Origin: Rhodospirillales bacterium
GTDB lineage: Bacteria > Pseudomonadota > Alphaproteobacteria > Acetobacterales > Acetobacteraceae
Direction of reading: 5' to 3'
Assembly: GCA_025352915.1 (NCBI GenBank)
Contig: JANXSA010000367.1
Location: forward strand, 1-5,886
Length of the DNA stretch: 5,886 bases
Shown piece by piece: positions 1 to 5,214 of the stretch. The first letter of the stretch is position 1; every line of letters begins with the position of its first letter. Below the pieces are notes generated by a model that saw only the letters and a program-made list of their open reading frames with translations, searched no databases and had not been told where the DNA came from. Made by a program: the position numbers and the translations under genes.

Positions 1-42
1 CCCCCATCCGGAAGAAAAATTTTTTATATCGGTAAAAAAGCC

Positions 43-71
43 TTGATACGTCGAGTTGTTAGAGGTATATA
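43..71 (+). promoter_or_regulatory. Candidate sigma-70-type promoter upstream of the left-edge gene
   Basis: A TTGATA hexamer (43-48) is separated by exactly 17 bp from TATATA (66-71); TATAAG (68-73) is an alternative -10. The flank 11-40 is strongly AT-rich, in contrast to the GC-rich surroundings. TTGATA matches the -35 consensus at 5 of 6 positions. The predicted transcription start (about 77-79) falls on the ATG at 78, so either the transcript is leaderless or translation begins further in. This is a motif reading only. Confidence 0.4.
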
Positions 72-77
72 AGCCGG

Positions 78-797
78 ATGACAACCACGGCTATCCACCC
101 CCGCGCTGCCAGACGCCCGGCCGGGCCGAGCGTGATCGAACGCGTGCTGCACCGCCTCGCCCACATGGCAACGTTGCTAATGTTCTGGCGCCGCATCGCC
201 CGCACCATCGCCCAGATCGAATCCCTGTTCGACCTCTGGCGCACCGGCGGGTTGCCCCTCGAAACCCCGGCCGCCCCCATCCCGGCACCCACGAATCCGT
301 CTGTAGGGCGGGCCGCAGTCCGCCGCGCCACGTCCCGCCGCATCACTGCGCCCCGCGCCAGCGCCCCTCATCCAATCATGCCGCGCAAGCCCCGACTCCC
401 ATCGGCATCCCGCGTCACCCCCAATCCCAACGCGCGCCCGATCCCGGTCCAACGCCGCAGGCCGGCGTCCCCGCAACCGGAAATCTCAATTTTTGACCCG
501 CTCAGTTACCCCGCCGAGTCACGCTCTAATTGTTACGTAATCAAAATAAAATTCACCCCCGCGCCAAAACCCAAGCCTCCTTCAACCACTTCGCCACTTC
601 CACACTATGCTCAAAAATCGAATACCGATGCCCGAACCCGTAATCGATGCCCGGAATCATCTCCACCGTCACCTGCTCCAACCGGCTATTCGGGTCCCGC
701 GCATGATGCGCAAACATCTGCCGCACCACCTCTTTCCAAGGCTCCAATTTCCCCACATCCCAATCCGAATGCCATTCCCCAGGCTTCGGCCGGATGA
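78..797 (+). CDS. Hypothetical Arg/Pro-rich protein, 3' end doubtful
   Basis: I cannot assign a function. The ATG-initiated frame encodes up to 239 residues. Residues 18-55 are a plausible amphipathic helix rich in Arg, Leu and Ile (around FWRRIARTIAQIESLFDLW), followed by a low-complexity Pro/Arg/Ala tail. I see no signal peptide, catalytic motif or clear membrane segment. Codons end mostly in G or C from 78 to about 485, as expected for a real gene here. After that the frame becomes AT-rich, and from 553 it runs antisense to the isomerase-like gene, so residues from about 160 are unlikely to be native. A TGA in the +1-shifted frame at 494-496 sits exactly where coding character stops, suggesting a frameshift or lost stop. 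An AGAGG (61-65) lies 12 bases upstream of the ATG, a rather long spacing. ATG 165 is an alternative start. It resembles small uncharacterised proteins of acetic acid bacteria (from memory, not searched). Confidence 0.45.
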   Translation: MTTTAIHPRAARRPAGPSVIERVLHRLAHMATLLMFWRRIARTIAQIESLFDLWRTGGLPLETPAAPIPAPTNPSVGRAAVRRATSRRITAPRASAPHPIMPRKPRLPSASRVTPNPNARPIPVQRRRPASPQPEISIFDPLSYPAESRSNCYVIKIKFTPAPKPKPPSTTSPLPHYAQKSNTDARTRNRCPESSPPSPAPTGYSGPAHDAQTSAAPPLSKAPISPHPNPNAIPQASAG

Positions 798-1533
798 ACG
801 GATACTGCACCCCCCGCCCCAAACTGCCATCGGGATGCGCCGCCCAGGCATTGCGCGGATTATTCGGCACAGCCGGCCGCGCATGGGCATGCCGCACCCA
901 ATTCGCCGAAATCCACTCGCCACAAACATTGCCCGCCCGATACGGATCAAGCACCAACCCCTCCGCCAGATCCTCCCCCAACCCCTCGATCCCCAGCTCG
1001 CCCGCATTGTCGATCTTGAAGATCACATGACTATGATCCAGCGTCATGTTGAACAAAACCCCACGCGCCTCCACCAGCCGCGCCACCTTCGCCACCCGCG
1101 AAAACCGCTCCGACCACATGTTGATGTGCACCTCGAAACACGGCACCACCCCCAACCGATCGCCCAATTCCGCCGCCCACAAATAGAAATCCGCCACCTG
1201 CTGGTCCGTCACCCGGCGGCCCGCCGCATCCCGAAACGGCACTTGCACGTTCTGCACCCGCATCCCGCACTCGGCCCCGATCCGCAAATGCCATTCCAGC
1301 AACGGCTCGTCCCGCCCCAGCGCATAGAAGAACCCGCCCGACAACAGCGGAATTCCCGTCGCCTGGCTCGCCTTCTTGTAAGTATCCACCAACCCCGGCA
1401 GCGGCGTCCGCTCGAAGTAGTCAAAAACCCCGGCATCCCGAACCATCCGGAACTGCGTCTCCACATCCGGCACATGCGCGTCGGTATGCAACACGCCCCC
1501 GCCGGAAATGCCGATCTTGATCTCCCGTGCCAT
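553..1533 (-). CDS. Xylose-isomerase-like TIM-barrel protein (sugar phosphate isomerase/epimerase family)
   Basis: This 326-residue protein has the features of the AP-endonuclease-2/xylose-isomerase-like TIM-barrel family, whose members use a divalent metal to isomerise or epimerise sugars and keto-sugars. Likely metal ligands lie at the ends of successive strands: Glu134 in CFEVHINMW, Asp166 and His169 in LDHSHV, possibly His217 in RHAHARP, and Glu291 in VEMIPG. The N-terminal strand IKIGISGGG and the full set of strand-end carboxylates suggest a complete protein. No signal peptide is visible, so it should be cytoplasmic. The ATG lies one base after the stop of the upstream GMC gene, with a G-rich stretch (GGCGGGG) inside that gene's end as its ribosome site, implying co-transcription and probably translational coupling. 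The substrate cannot be deduced. The TIM-barrel superfamily also contains endonucleases and dehydratases, but the linkage to an oxidoreductase and an aldolase favours carbohydrate metabolism. Confidence 0.88.
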   Translation of the reverse strand: MAREIKIGISGGGVLHTDAHVPDVETQFRMVRDAGVFDYFERTPLPGLVDTYKKASQATGIPLLSGGFFYALGRDEPLLEWHLRIGAECGMRVQNVQVPFRDAAGRRVTDQQVADFYLWAAELGDRLGVVPCFEVHINMWSERFSRVAKVARLVEARGVLFNMTLDHSHVIFKIDNAGELGIEGLGEDLAEGLVLDPYRAGNVCGEWISANWVRHAHARPAVPNNPRNAWAAHPDGSLGRGVQYPFIRPKPGEWHSDWDVGKLEPWKEVVRQMFAHHARDPNSRLEQVTVEMIPGIDYGFGHRYSIFEHSVEVAKWLKEAWVLARG

Positions 1534-1534
1534 C

Positions 1535-3241
1535 TCAGTGCCCCGCCAGGATGGCGTCGGCCACTTTCTCCGCCGTCATCAACGTCGGGAAATTGGTGTT
1601 CGCACACGGCACCACCGGAAAAATCGAGGCATCGCAAACCCGCAACCCCTCAACCCCCCGCACCAGCCCGGCCGGATCGGTCACCGCCATCGGGTCATCA
1701 TCCGCCCCCATCCGGCAAGTGCACGACGCATGCCAAACCCCCACCGCGGCCTTGCGCACAAACGCCTCCATCGCGTCCTCGTCGCCCAGCACCTGCTCCA
1801 TGGTGAATTCCTCCATCACCAGCTTCTGCAACAGGATTTTCCGCAACGCCGCCGGCCCGTCCAACAGCTTGGCCATGATATCGGTCAGGAACTTGTTCTT
1901 CGCGTTGATCACCCCCACCTGGCGAACCTTGTCGCTATAGCTGGCGGGGAACGGATCATCGGTCACCCGCTTCATCGCATCCAGCATGTGCAACGCCGCC
2001 ACCCGCCGAAACCCATCGCCCAGCCGGTCCAGGTCACGCTTATCCGACAACAAATTGAACGCCACCTCCGGCTCGCTCCGCCAATCCTGCGACTGCAACT
2101 TCACCTCGCCGGTCTCGGAATAGGTCTTGTTGACGAACAGGATCAACGCCGCGATCTGCTCGCCCACCGAATGCCACGACGACTTGGTCGCCGCGGTCGC
2201 AAACATATCCCCCGCCGGCGCCCCGCCCATGCCCGAGGAGTACCGCCACCCGATCATGATATGCCGCCGCGTGGTGTCGTTGATCCGCGCAAAAGGTTTC
2301 ACGAATGCCGCCAACGCAATGGAAGGATGATCCATCAACCGCTGCCCCACCCCCGGCAGCGCATGACGAACTGCGATCCCCATGTCGCGCAGATGCCCCG
2401 CCGGCCCGATCCCCGCCCGCAGCAGATGCGCCGGCGAGTGGATCGCCCCACTCGAAAGGATGACTTCCCGGCCGCGAAAGCTCTGCTTCCTGCCTTCAAC
2501 AAGCGCATCGACGCCAACGCAACGATTGCCCTCGAACACCAATCCGCTGACCTGGGTCATGGTGGAGATCGTCAAATTCTCCCGCGCCCGTGTCGCCGGG
2601 TCGAGATAGCCAATGGCGGCGGAAACCCGGCGCTCATAGGCGTTGGAGATGGTGATCGGAAAATAGCCTTCCTCGAACTTGCCGTTCTGATCCGGCAGAT
2701 ACTTCATGCCCGACTGCTTCAACGCCTCGGCCAGCCCCTTGGCGTGCTCGGGCCAGAACTCCGGCCAGATGCGACGGACCGGAATGCGACCCTCGCGCCC
2801 ATGCCACTCGTCGTCAAAATCCATGTCGCGCTCTACTTTCTTGAAGTAGGGCAGGACATTGTCCCAGTTCCACCCGGCCGCCCCGCGCGCGTCCCACTCG
2901 TCGTAATCGGTCGGTGCCCCGCGATTGGCCAATTGCCCGTTGATCGAAGACCCGCCGCCAAGCACCCGTGCCTGTTCATACTTGCGCAGCCGCGGTTTCG
3001 GCGCGTCCGGATTGTTGTGAGAGATCACCTCGGTGGTGACCTTCAGCTCGTTCCACAGAAATTTCGAATTGAGGTACGCCGTGCCAGGATACGAATCGAG
3101 CACTTCCGGCGGCACCTTGCCATGCGGCGTGTCCATGCCCGCCTCGCACAACAGCACCTTGTTGGCACTACGGGCCGACAAGCGGTTGGCCAAAACCGAA
3201 CCGGCAGATCCGCCGCCGACGATGATGTAGTCGAATTCCAC
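1535..3241 (-). CDS. GMC-family FAD-dependent oxidoreductase (HMF oxidase/alcohol dehydrogenase-like)
   Basis: This 568-residue protein has the normal length and motif order of the glucose-methanol-choline family, which oxidises primary alcohols or sugar hydroxyls with FAD. The N-terminal dinucleotide fold is YIIVGGGSAG (residues 5-14), with Glu33 placed for the adenosine ribose. GMC signature 1 lies around RVLGGGSSING (92-102) and signature 2 around SGAIHSPAHLLRAGIGP (264-280), with Ala in place of the usual Ser before GIG. The catalytic pair is His504 (VWHASCTCRMG) and Asn548 (CANTNFPTLM). The Trp before the catalytic His and the FNLLSDKRDLDRL segment recall the 5-hydroxymethylfurfural oxidase (HmfH) branch more than choline dehydrogenase; this is from memory, not alignment. 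The start is GTG at 3241, supported by GGAGG nine bases upstream. It leads a two-gene operon with the isomerase-like gene and diverges from a cytochrome c gene, a possible electron acceptor. No signal peptide is in frame. Substrate unknown. Confidence 0.93.
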   Translation of the reverse strand: MEFDYIIVGGGSAGSVLANRLSARSANKVLLCEAGMDTPHGKVPPEVLDSYPGTAYLNSKFLWNELKVTTEVISHNNPDAPKPRLRKYEQARVLGGGSSINGQLANRGAPTDYDEWDARGAAGWNWDNVLPYFKKVERDMDFDDEWHGREGRIPVRRIWPEFWPEHAKGLAEALKQSGMKYLPDQNGKFEEGYFPITISNAYERRVSAAIGYLDPATRARENLTISTMTQVSGLVFEGNRCVGVDALVEGRKQSFRGREVILSSGAIHSPAHLLRAGIGPAGHLRDMGIAVRHALPGVGQRLMDHPSIALAAFVKPFARINDTTRRHIMIGWRYSSGMGGAPAGDMFATAATKSSWHSVGEQIAALILFVNKTYSETGEVKLQSQDWRSEPEVAFNLLSDKRDLDRLGDGFRRVAALHMLDAMKRVTDDPFPASYSDKVRQVGVINAKNKFLTDIMAKLLDGPAALRKILLQKLVMEEFTMEQVLGDEDAMEAFVRKAAVGVWHASCTCRMGADDDPMAVTDPAGLVRGVEGLRVCDASIFPVVPCANTNFPTLMTAEKVADAILAGH

Positions 3242-3250
3242 GCCCGTCTT

Positions 3251-3255
3251 CCTCC
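3251..3255 (-). promoter_or_regulatory. Ribosome binding site fixing the GTG start of the GMC gene
   Basis: On the - strand GGAGG lies 9 bases upstream of the GTG at 3241, from which the dinucleotide fold follows within five residues, as in other GMC proteins. No in-frame ATG is available near this position. Confidence 0.6.
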
Positions 3256-3378
3256 GCCAATGTGCCGGTTGCGCCCGGCATCACCAGCAACAGTAGCGCG
3301 AACGCGGCGCACGACAACCGTCCCCCGCTTGCTGCGAAGCGCCGCTGCCGCGATGCTGGGGCCAGCTCGGTGCGGGCG

Positions 3379-3384
3379 GGAGGG
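3379..3384 (+). promoter_or_regulatory. Ribosome binding site selecting ATG 3391 for cytochrome c
   Basis: GGAGGG ends 6 bases before ATG 3391 and directly abuts the in-frame ATG at 3385. The spacing therefore favours 3391. Starting further upstream (ATG 3262) would put a charged 40-residue extension in front of the signal peptide. Confidence 0.6.
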
Positions 3385-3390
3385 ATGACG

Positions 3391-3696
3391 ATGCGACACT
3401 TGCTGATGGCGGCGGCGATGGCGGCACTGTCGGGGACGGCATCCGCCCAGGATGCGGCGGTCGGGCGCGCGGTGGCACAGACCTGGTGCGCCAATTGCCA
3501 CACGGTGGAAGCGCGCCCGGCCACCGCCGTGGACCAGGTGCCGGGCTTCGCGGTCATCGCCAACCGGCCCGGCGTGACGGCGGACGGGTTGCGTACCTTC
3601 CTGTCGATGCCGCATGCCCGGATGCCTGACCTGTCGCTGTCACGAACCGATATCGATAACGCGATCGCCTACCTGCTGTCGCTGCGAGCCAAGTAA
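3391..3696 (+). CDS. Small exported c-type cytochrome
   Basis: The protein has 101 residues. Residues 1-19 form a Sec signal peptide (short basic start MRHLL, Ala-rich core, ASA|QD cleavage site), leaving a mature domain of about 82 residues, the size of a class I mono-heme cytochrome c. The heme attachment site is CANCH (residues 33-37), with His37 as the proximal axial ligand. Met78 in HARMPDLSL is the expected distal ligand, and the C-terminal helix DIDNAIAYLLSL is typical of the fold. It should work in the periplasm, passing single electrons to the respiratory chain. It diverges from the GMC flavoenzyme and precedes the aldolase gene by 25 bp, so it is the plausible electron acceptor for this cassette. 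That pairing is inferred from position only. ATG 3385 or 3262 are alternative starts, but the Shine-Dalgarno spacing and signal peptide fit 3391 best. Confidence 0.92.
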   Translation: MRHLLMAAAMAALSGTASAQDAAVGRAVAQTWCANCHTVEARPATAVDQVPGFAVIANRPGVTADGLRTFLSMPHARMPDLSLSRTDIDNAIAYLLSLRAK

Positions 3697-3721
3697 TCCA
3701 TCCCAATTCAAAGGCGCCCCC

Positions 3722-4480
3722 ATGGACACGATGCAGACCACCGGCCTGGATACCGAAGCGATCCGCCAGGCCAAGATCGAACTCGCCGCCACCTGCCGCT
3801 GGGCGGCGCGGCTGGGCTTCCAGTCCGGCGTCTGCAACCATTTTTCCACCGCCGTGCCCGGCCGGCCCGACCTGATGCTGATCAACCCCGAGGGCTATTT
3901 CTGGTCCGAGGTCACCGTCAGCTCGCTGGTGCTGGCCACCCATGACGGCACCATCATCTCGACCAACGGCCACACGGTGGAACTGACCGCGTTCTGCATC
4001 CACGCCCCGATCCACCGGCTGTTGCCCCAGGCGACCGCCGCCCTGCACACCCACATGCACCACGCGACGGCCATCTGCACCCGCAAAGGCGGCACCATCG
4101 CGCCGACCTATCTGTCGAGCATGTCATTCCTGAATTCGATCGCCTATGACCGCGGCTTTGAGGGTGCGGCGGTAACCCCGGCCGAGGGCGAGCGGCTCGC
4201 CGGGGTGATCGGAAAGGCCACCATCCTGATGATGGAAAACCACGGCCCTCTCGTGATCGGCTCCACCCTGGGCGAGGCGCTGTTGCGGCTGATCTACCTG
4301 GAGGACACCTGCAAGATCCAGATCCTGGCCGAAGCCGGGGGCGCGGAGTTGCAGCACATTCCGCCTGAGATCATCGCGACTTATCCCGAGGATTCCGCGA
4401 TGTTCAAGAGTTACGGCCGCGTGTTCATGAAGGCGGTGATCCGCAAGCTGACCCGCGAGGAGCCGGACTTCCTGAATTGA
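3722..4480 (+). CDS. Class II aldolase/adducin family protein
   Basis: This 252-residue protein matches the class II aldolase/adducin head domain (fuculose-phosphate and ribulose-5-phosphate epimerase type), metal-dependent enzymes that cleave or epimerise sugar phosphates and related hydroxy-ketones. Visible landmarks are the substrate-binding region GVCNHFSTAVPG (36-47), Glu87 in the position of the catalytic acid (HTVELTAF), the metal ligands His109 and His111 in LHTHMHHAT, and the third ligand His174 in MENHGPLVIG. It is soluble, with no signal peptide. The start at ATG 3722 is supported by AAAGG (3710-3714) with a 7-base spacer; ATG 3731 is possible. The gene follows the cytochrome c gene by 25 bp, so the two are likely co-transcribed. 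Some members of this family have lost aldolase activity and act as decarboxylases or dehydratases, so the exact reaction is open. Here all three metal-ligand histidines and the acidic residue are kept. Confidence 0.92.
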   Translation: MDTMQTTGLDTEAIRQAKIELAATCRWAARLGFQSGVCNHFSTAVPGRPDLMLINPEGYFWSEVTVSSLVLATHDGTIISTNGHTVELTAFCIHAPIHRLLPQATAALHTHMHHATAICTRKGGTIAPTYLSSMSFLNSIAYDRGFEGAAVTPAEGERLAGVIGKATILMMENHGPLVIGSTLGEALLRLIYLEDTCKIQILAEAGGAELQHIPPEIIATYPEDSAMFKSYGRVFMKAVIRKLTREEPDFLN

Positions 4481-4493
4481 TGCCCACTGCGGC

Positions 4494-4651
4494 GCCGGCA
4501 CGGCGATGATCAGGAAGGGCCAGGGTCGCACGATCAACGGCCGAGGCAGGCAGCCACAGAGGGCCTTCGTTGCCGGCCTCTTCAAGATCGCCGTCTTAAC
4601 CCGCAGCCTCCAACACTTCACATGTCCGGCGTCTGCGTTTGCAGCCGAATC
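4494..4651 (+). mobile_element. Relic of an IS6-like insertion sequence (right end only)
   Basis: The frame containing 4506-4592 reads AMIRKGQGRTINGRGR and then a segment ending FVAGLFKIA. This matches the layout of the C-terminus of IS6-family DDE transposases, which typically end with an MIRKGQ block and a final (F/L)xxLFxIA helix about 20 residues later. Past this, 4638-4651 reads TTTGCAGCCGAATC, matching 11 of 14 positions of the IS6-type right inverted repeat TTTGCAACAGAACC as I recall it. The stop codon, the catalytic DDE part and the left end are all absent, so only a fragment remains between the aldolase and mucR-like genes. The left limit is approximate. Both comparisons rest on memory of the family. 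Confidence 0.5.
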
Positions 4652-4676
4652 CCGTAAATCCAAGTGCACGATTTGT

Positions 4677-4688
4677 TGCCATGTGGCA
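4677..4688. repeat. Small inverted repeat upstream of the mucR-like gene
   Basis: TGCCA (4677-4681) and TGGCA (4684-4688) form a 5-bp inverted repeat with a two-base centre. It lies within a locally AT-richer patch flanked by TTGTT direct repeats (4673-4677 and 4691-4695), 56 bp upstream of the mucR-like start. Ros/MucR proteins commonly repress their own genes by binding AT-rich upstream sites, so this patch is a candidate operator or promoter region. The assignment is weak and positional. Confidence 0.25.
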
Positions 4689-4743
4689 TATTGTTACAGG
4701 CGACATCCCGCCCACCGCCATCCGTCCGCGCGCAAAGGTCACC

Positions 4744-5214
4744 ATGAGCGAGACCACTTCACAGCCACAGCTGCTGCGCCTGACCGCACAAATCGCCGCG
4801 GCGCACGCCTCCCATAATCATGTCACCTCCGAGGCGCTGCTGCGGCTGATCGAGAACGTCTACGGCGCACTGGCCGACAGCGGGAAGACGGTTATGGCCG
4901 AGGCGAAGCCGCAGCCGGCGGTGCCGGTAAAGCGGTCGGTGTTCCCCAGCCACATTGTGTGCCTGGAGGATGGTAAGAAGCTGAAGATGCTCAAACGGCA
5001 TCTGATGACCGCCTTCAAGCTCACTCCCAGTCAATACCGGGAGAAGTGGGGTCTTCCGGCAAGCTATCCGATGGTGGCCCCATCCTATACGGCGCAGCGG
5101 TCAGTTCTGGCGAAGCAGTTCGGTCTTGGACGAAAGCCCGCCCTAGAGCCCGCAGTGCCGGAACCGGTCGCACCACCCGCGGCCCGTTTCCGCCGGAGCC
5201 GCCTGCCAAAGTAA
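4744..5214 (+). CDS. MucR/Ros-family transcriptional regulator
   Basis: This 156-residue protein belongs to the Ros/MucR family, small DNA-binding regulators that bind AT-rich upstream sites and often act as global repressors of surface polysaccharide, motility and virulence genes in Alphaproteobacteria. The N-terminal helical region (about 8-46, TAQIAAAHASHNHVTSEALL) is the family's oligomerisation part. The DNA-binding core runs from SHIVCLEDGKKLKMLKRHL to LTPSQYREKWGLPASYPMV (about 69-111), followed by the conserved YTAQRSVLAKQFGLGRK. The zinc-finger ligand set is altered: Cys73, Asp76 and His86 are present, but position 91 is Phe where the second His would be. The C-terminal tail (132-156) is Pro/Arg-rich and not conserved. 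ATG 4744 is chosen because AAAGGT (4734-4739) sits five bases before it and family proteins start this way; ATG 4639 would add an unlikely 35 residues. What it regulates is unknown, and neighbourhood alone does not link it to the cassette. Confidence 0.94.
   Translation: MSETTSQPQLLRLTAQIAAAHASHNHVTSEALLRLIENVYGALADSGKTVMAEAKPQPAVPVKRSVFPSHIVCLEDGKKLKMLKRHLMTAFKLTPSQYREKWGLPASYPMVAPSYTAQRSVLAKQFGLGRKPALEPAVPEPVAPPAARFRRSRLPK

Larger units (their letters stand above)
3242..3390. promoter_or_regulatory. Divergent intergenic region between the two operons
   Basis: About 150 bp separate the GMC start (GTG 3241, - strand) from the cytochrome c start (ATG 3391, + strand), so promoters for both pairs are expected here. 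The stretch is GC-rich and I find no convincing -35/-10 pair. The only small structure seen is a 5-bp hairpin (CGCTT 3326-3330 with AAGCG 3337-3341). It also contains, on the - strand, a signal-peptide-like frame out of register with the GMC gene (see findings). Confidence 0.35.

Noticed and set aside
533..540. TTACGTAA palindrome between the convergent left-edge gene and the isomerase-like gene, considered as terminator or operator
   Set aside because: Only 8 bp, AT-rich and without loop, GC stem or T-tract. Too short to support a regulatory call.
607..1806. A 399-codon + strand open frame
   Set aside because: Antisense to the isomerase-like gene and the end of the GMC gene. Its composition (His/Arg/Pro repeats) is that of a shadow frame.
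1508..3388. A 626-codon + strand open frame, longer than the GMC gene it covers
   Set aside because: It is the antisense shadow of the GMC gene. Its translation is rich in His, Arg and Pro with no domain, while the opposite strand carries the full GMC motif set. Long antisense frames are expected in GC-rich DNA.
3262..3390. N-terminal extension of the cytochrome c from ATG 3262
   Set aside because: It would bury the signal peptide behind 40 polar residues, and the GGAGGG at 3379-3384 fits ATG 3391.
4124..4669. A 181-codon - strand frame across the aldolase end and the intergenic region
   Set aside because: It is mostly the complement of the aldolase gene, and the part beyond 4480 carries no motif. 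The + strand transposase-like reading explains that stretch better.
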